DNA of 7,480 nt from an uncultured Prevotellaceae bacterium (GTDB lineage: Bacteria; Bacteroidota; Bacteroidia; Bacteroidales; Bacteroidaceae): NCBI GenBank assembly GCA_900313845.1, contig OMTC01000171.1:1-7480 (forward strand), written 5' to 3'. Position numbers and translations under genes: made by a program. The notes under the pieces were generated by a model that made no database searches, had not been told where the DNA came from, and saw only the letters and a list, made by a program, of their open reading frames with translations. Within the stretch, counting starts at the first letter, position 1, and each line of letters starts with the position of its first letter. Positions 6,786-7,480 of this stretch are shown piece after piece.

Positions 6786-6840
6786 TTTACTATTTTACGG
6801 ATTTACTAATTTACGGATTTACTATTTAAGGATTTACGGA
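6786..6840 (-). repeat. 16-bp tandem repeat across the coaE stop codon
   Basis: On the plus strand the units are TTTACTATTTTACGGA (6786-6801), TTTACTAATTTACGGA (6802-6817), a 15-base version TTTACTATTTAAGGA (6818-6832) and a half unit TTTACGGA (6833-6840). They cover the last codons of coaE, its stop codon and part of the gap to DUF5606. In the protein they give the repeated tail RKSLNSKSVN. The array suggests that slippage moved the stop codon and lengthened the C-terminus. Confidence 0.88.
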
Positions 6841-7426
6841 TTTCGTTTATGATATGATCGACTTGAGTTTGCACATCGGCTACTCCATCATTCAAAATGA
6901 TATGGTCTGCCAGAGCAATGATGTTGTTTTCATCTTGTTGCTGACGCATTCGACTTTCTATCTGCTCACGAGTGGCATGGTCTCGAAGCATGGCTCGTTC
7001 CAATTTCACGTCTAATGGTGCTGTAACGAGAATCGTGTAATCCACAACATCCTGAAAATGTGCCTCGTAAAGAATGGCTGACTCCATAAAGACTATGTCG
7101 CTGTTTTGGCGAAGTGTCCAATTCAGAAAGTCGGCTTTCACCTGAGGATGAACCAAGGAATTGATTTTCAGCGTGTTTTCGGACGATGCAAACAGATATT
7201 GCGCAATGACTGGTTTATTCAGATGAATGGCTCGATTCTCCGCATCAAAGAGATAGGCATCTTCACCCACCAGCGATGTCAGTCCTTGAATAATTCCCTC
7301 ATTTTCTACCATCAAACGCTTTGCCTCGGTATCACAATCATACACGGGAAATCCTTTTGCTTGCAAGATTTTGCAAATGAAAGACTTTCCGCTTCCAATT
7401 CCTCCTGTGATTCCTACGCGCAACAT
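6806..7426 (-). CDS. coaE: Dephospho-CoA kinase
   Basis: This cytoplasmic enzyme (EC 2.7.1.24) phosphorylates the 3'-hydroxyl of the ribose in dephospho-CoA, the last step of coenzyme A synthesis. From ATG 7426 it has 206 residues, normal for the family. The Walker A loop GGIGSGKS is at 8-15, YDCDTEAKRL at 29-38 carries the conserved Asp pair, LVHPQV at 91-96 is the conserved His-Pro motif, ESAILYEAHF at 115-124 is the usual acidic/hydrophobic motif, and RMRQQQ with ADHIILNDG at about 159-181 closes the nucleotide site. All key residues are present. An in-frame TTG five codons upstream (7441) is possible, but ATG gives the family-standard MLRVGITGGIGSGKS. The C-terminus RKSLNSKSVN lies in the 16-bp repeat. 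DUF5606 follows 27 bases later, in the same operon. The upstream gene lies outside the window. Confidence 0.96.
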   Translation of the reverse strand: MLRVGITGGIGSGKSFICKILQAKGFPVYDCDTEAKRLMVENEGIIQGLTSLVGEDAYLFDAENRAIHLNKPVIAQYLFASSENTLKINSLVHPQVKADFLNWTLRQNSDIVFMESAILYEAHFQDVVDYTILVTAPLDVKLERAMLRDHATREQIESRMRQQQDENNIIALADHIILNDGVADVQTQVDHIINEIRKSLNSKSVN

Positions 7427-7434
7427 ATAAGAGA

Positions 7435-7480
7435 GTTTCAAGGCGCAAGCGCCGTTTCAAGTTTCAAGTTTCAAGTTTCA
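7435..7480 (-). repeat. Heptamer repeat (TTGAAAC)n upstream of coaE, interrupted by a 12-bp GC-rich palindrome
   Basis: On the plus strand GTTTCAA occurs at 7435-7441, 7454-7460, 7461-7467 and 7468-7474, with a partial copy at 7475-7480 running off the window. Between the first and second copies is GGCGCAAGCGCC (7442-7453), with self-complementary 5-bp arms and a 2-base centre. The repeat ends 8 bases before the coaE ATG. Its full length and the gene beyond it cannot be seen. It is probably non-coding; role unknown. Confidence 0.9.

Noticed and set aside
7424..7441. TTG at 7441 as the coaE start, adding MKLSY
   Set aside because: The TTG is part of the heptamer repeat, and the ATG at 7426 gives the standard family N-terminus.

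Overview
The window looks like chromosomal DNA of a gut or oral Bacteroidales bacterium, most likely Prevotella or a close relative. This rests on a Nudix-type sugar regulator next to xylB and xylA, a DUF5606 protein directly after coaE, a perfect TTTG-N19-TAnnTTTG Bacteroidetes promoter, and AT-rich leaders without Shine-Dalgarno sequences. The genus is inferred from recognised families, not from a database search.

Layout. Positions 1-2034 (+) hold the 3' part of a large, probably secreted multidomain protein: F5/8C (discoidin), LamG-like, linker sandwich, then a DUF1349-like C-terminal sandwich. A strong hairpin at 2060-2093 separates it from a convergent xylose operon on the minus strand. 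That operon is transcribed from about 5790 down to 2127: a Nudix/winged-helix regulator (xylR-type), then xylB, then xylA. A canonical promoter lies upstream of the regulator. The 582-base gap at 5741-6322 holds this promoter, a 22-bp tandem array with inverted copies on its far side, and the terminator of the next unit. On the minus strand upstream, coaE (dephospho-CoA kinase) and a DUF5606 gene form a second operon. Its upstream edge at the window end is a heptamer repeat broken by a short GC-rich palindrome.

How the genes work together. XylA converts D-xylose to D-xylulose and XylB phosphorylates it to xylulose 5-phosphate for the pentose phosphate pathway. The Nudix-type regulator probably senses a pathway sugar through a catalytically dead Nudix fold and controls the operon. 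No xylose transporter lies within the window. CoaE performs the last step of coenzyme A synthesis; DUF5606 has no known role.

The main anomaly is in xylB. The conserved start (MYLLGYDVGTSSVK) lies at 4994, but an exact 7-bp tandem duplication (TGCTTCT twice, 4897-4910) shifts the frame and brings a stop at 4890-4892. Removing one copy restores a 495-residue xylulokinase that aligns without a gap to my memory of Bacteroides homologues. The gene is therefore broken by recent slippage, switchable by slippage, or affected by a sequence error. Short tandem duplications recur across the window (7 bp in xylB, 7 bp before coaE, 16 bp across the coaE stop codon, 22/11 bp in the array). I found no defence system, CRISPR array, transposon, tRNA or rRNA. 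I saw nothing I would call a wholly new system; the 22-bp array is the least explained element.
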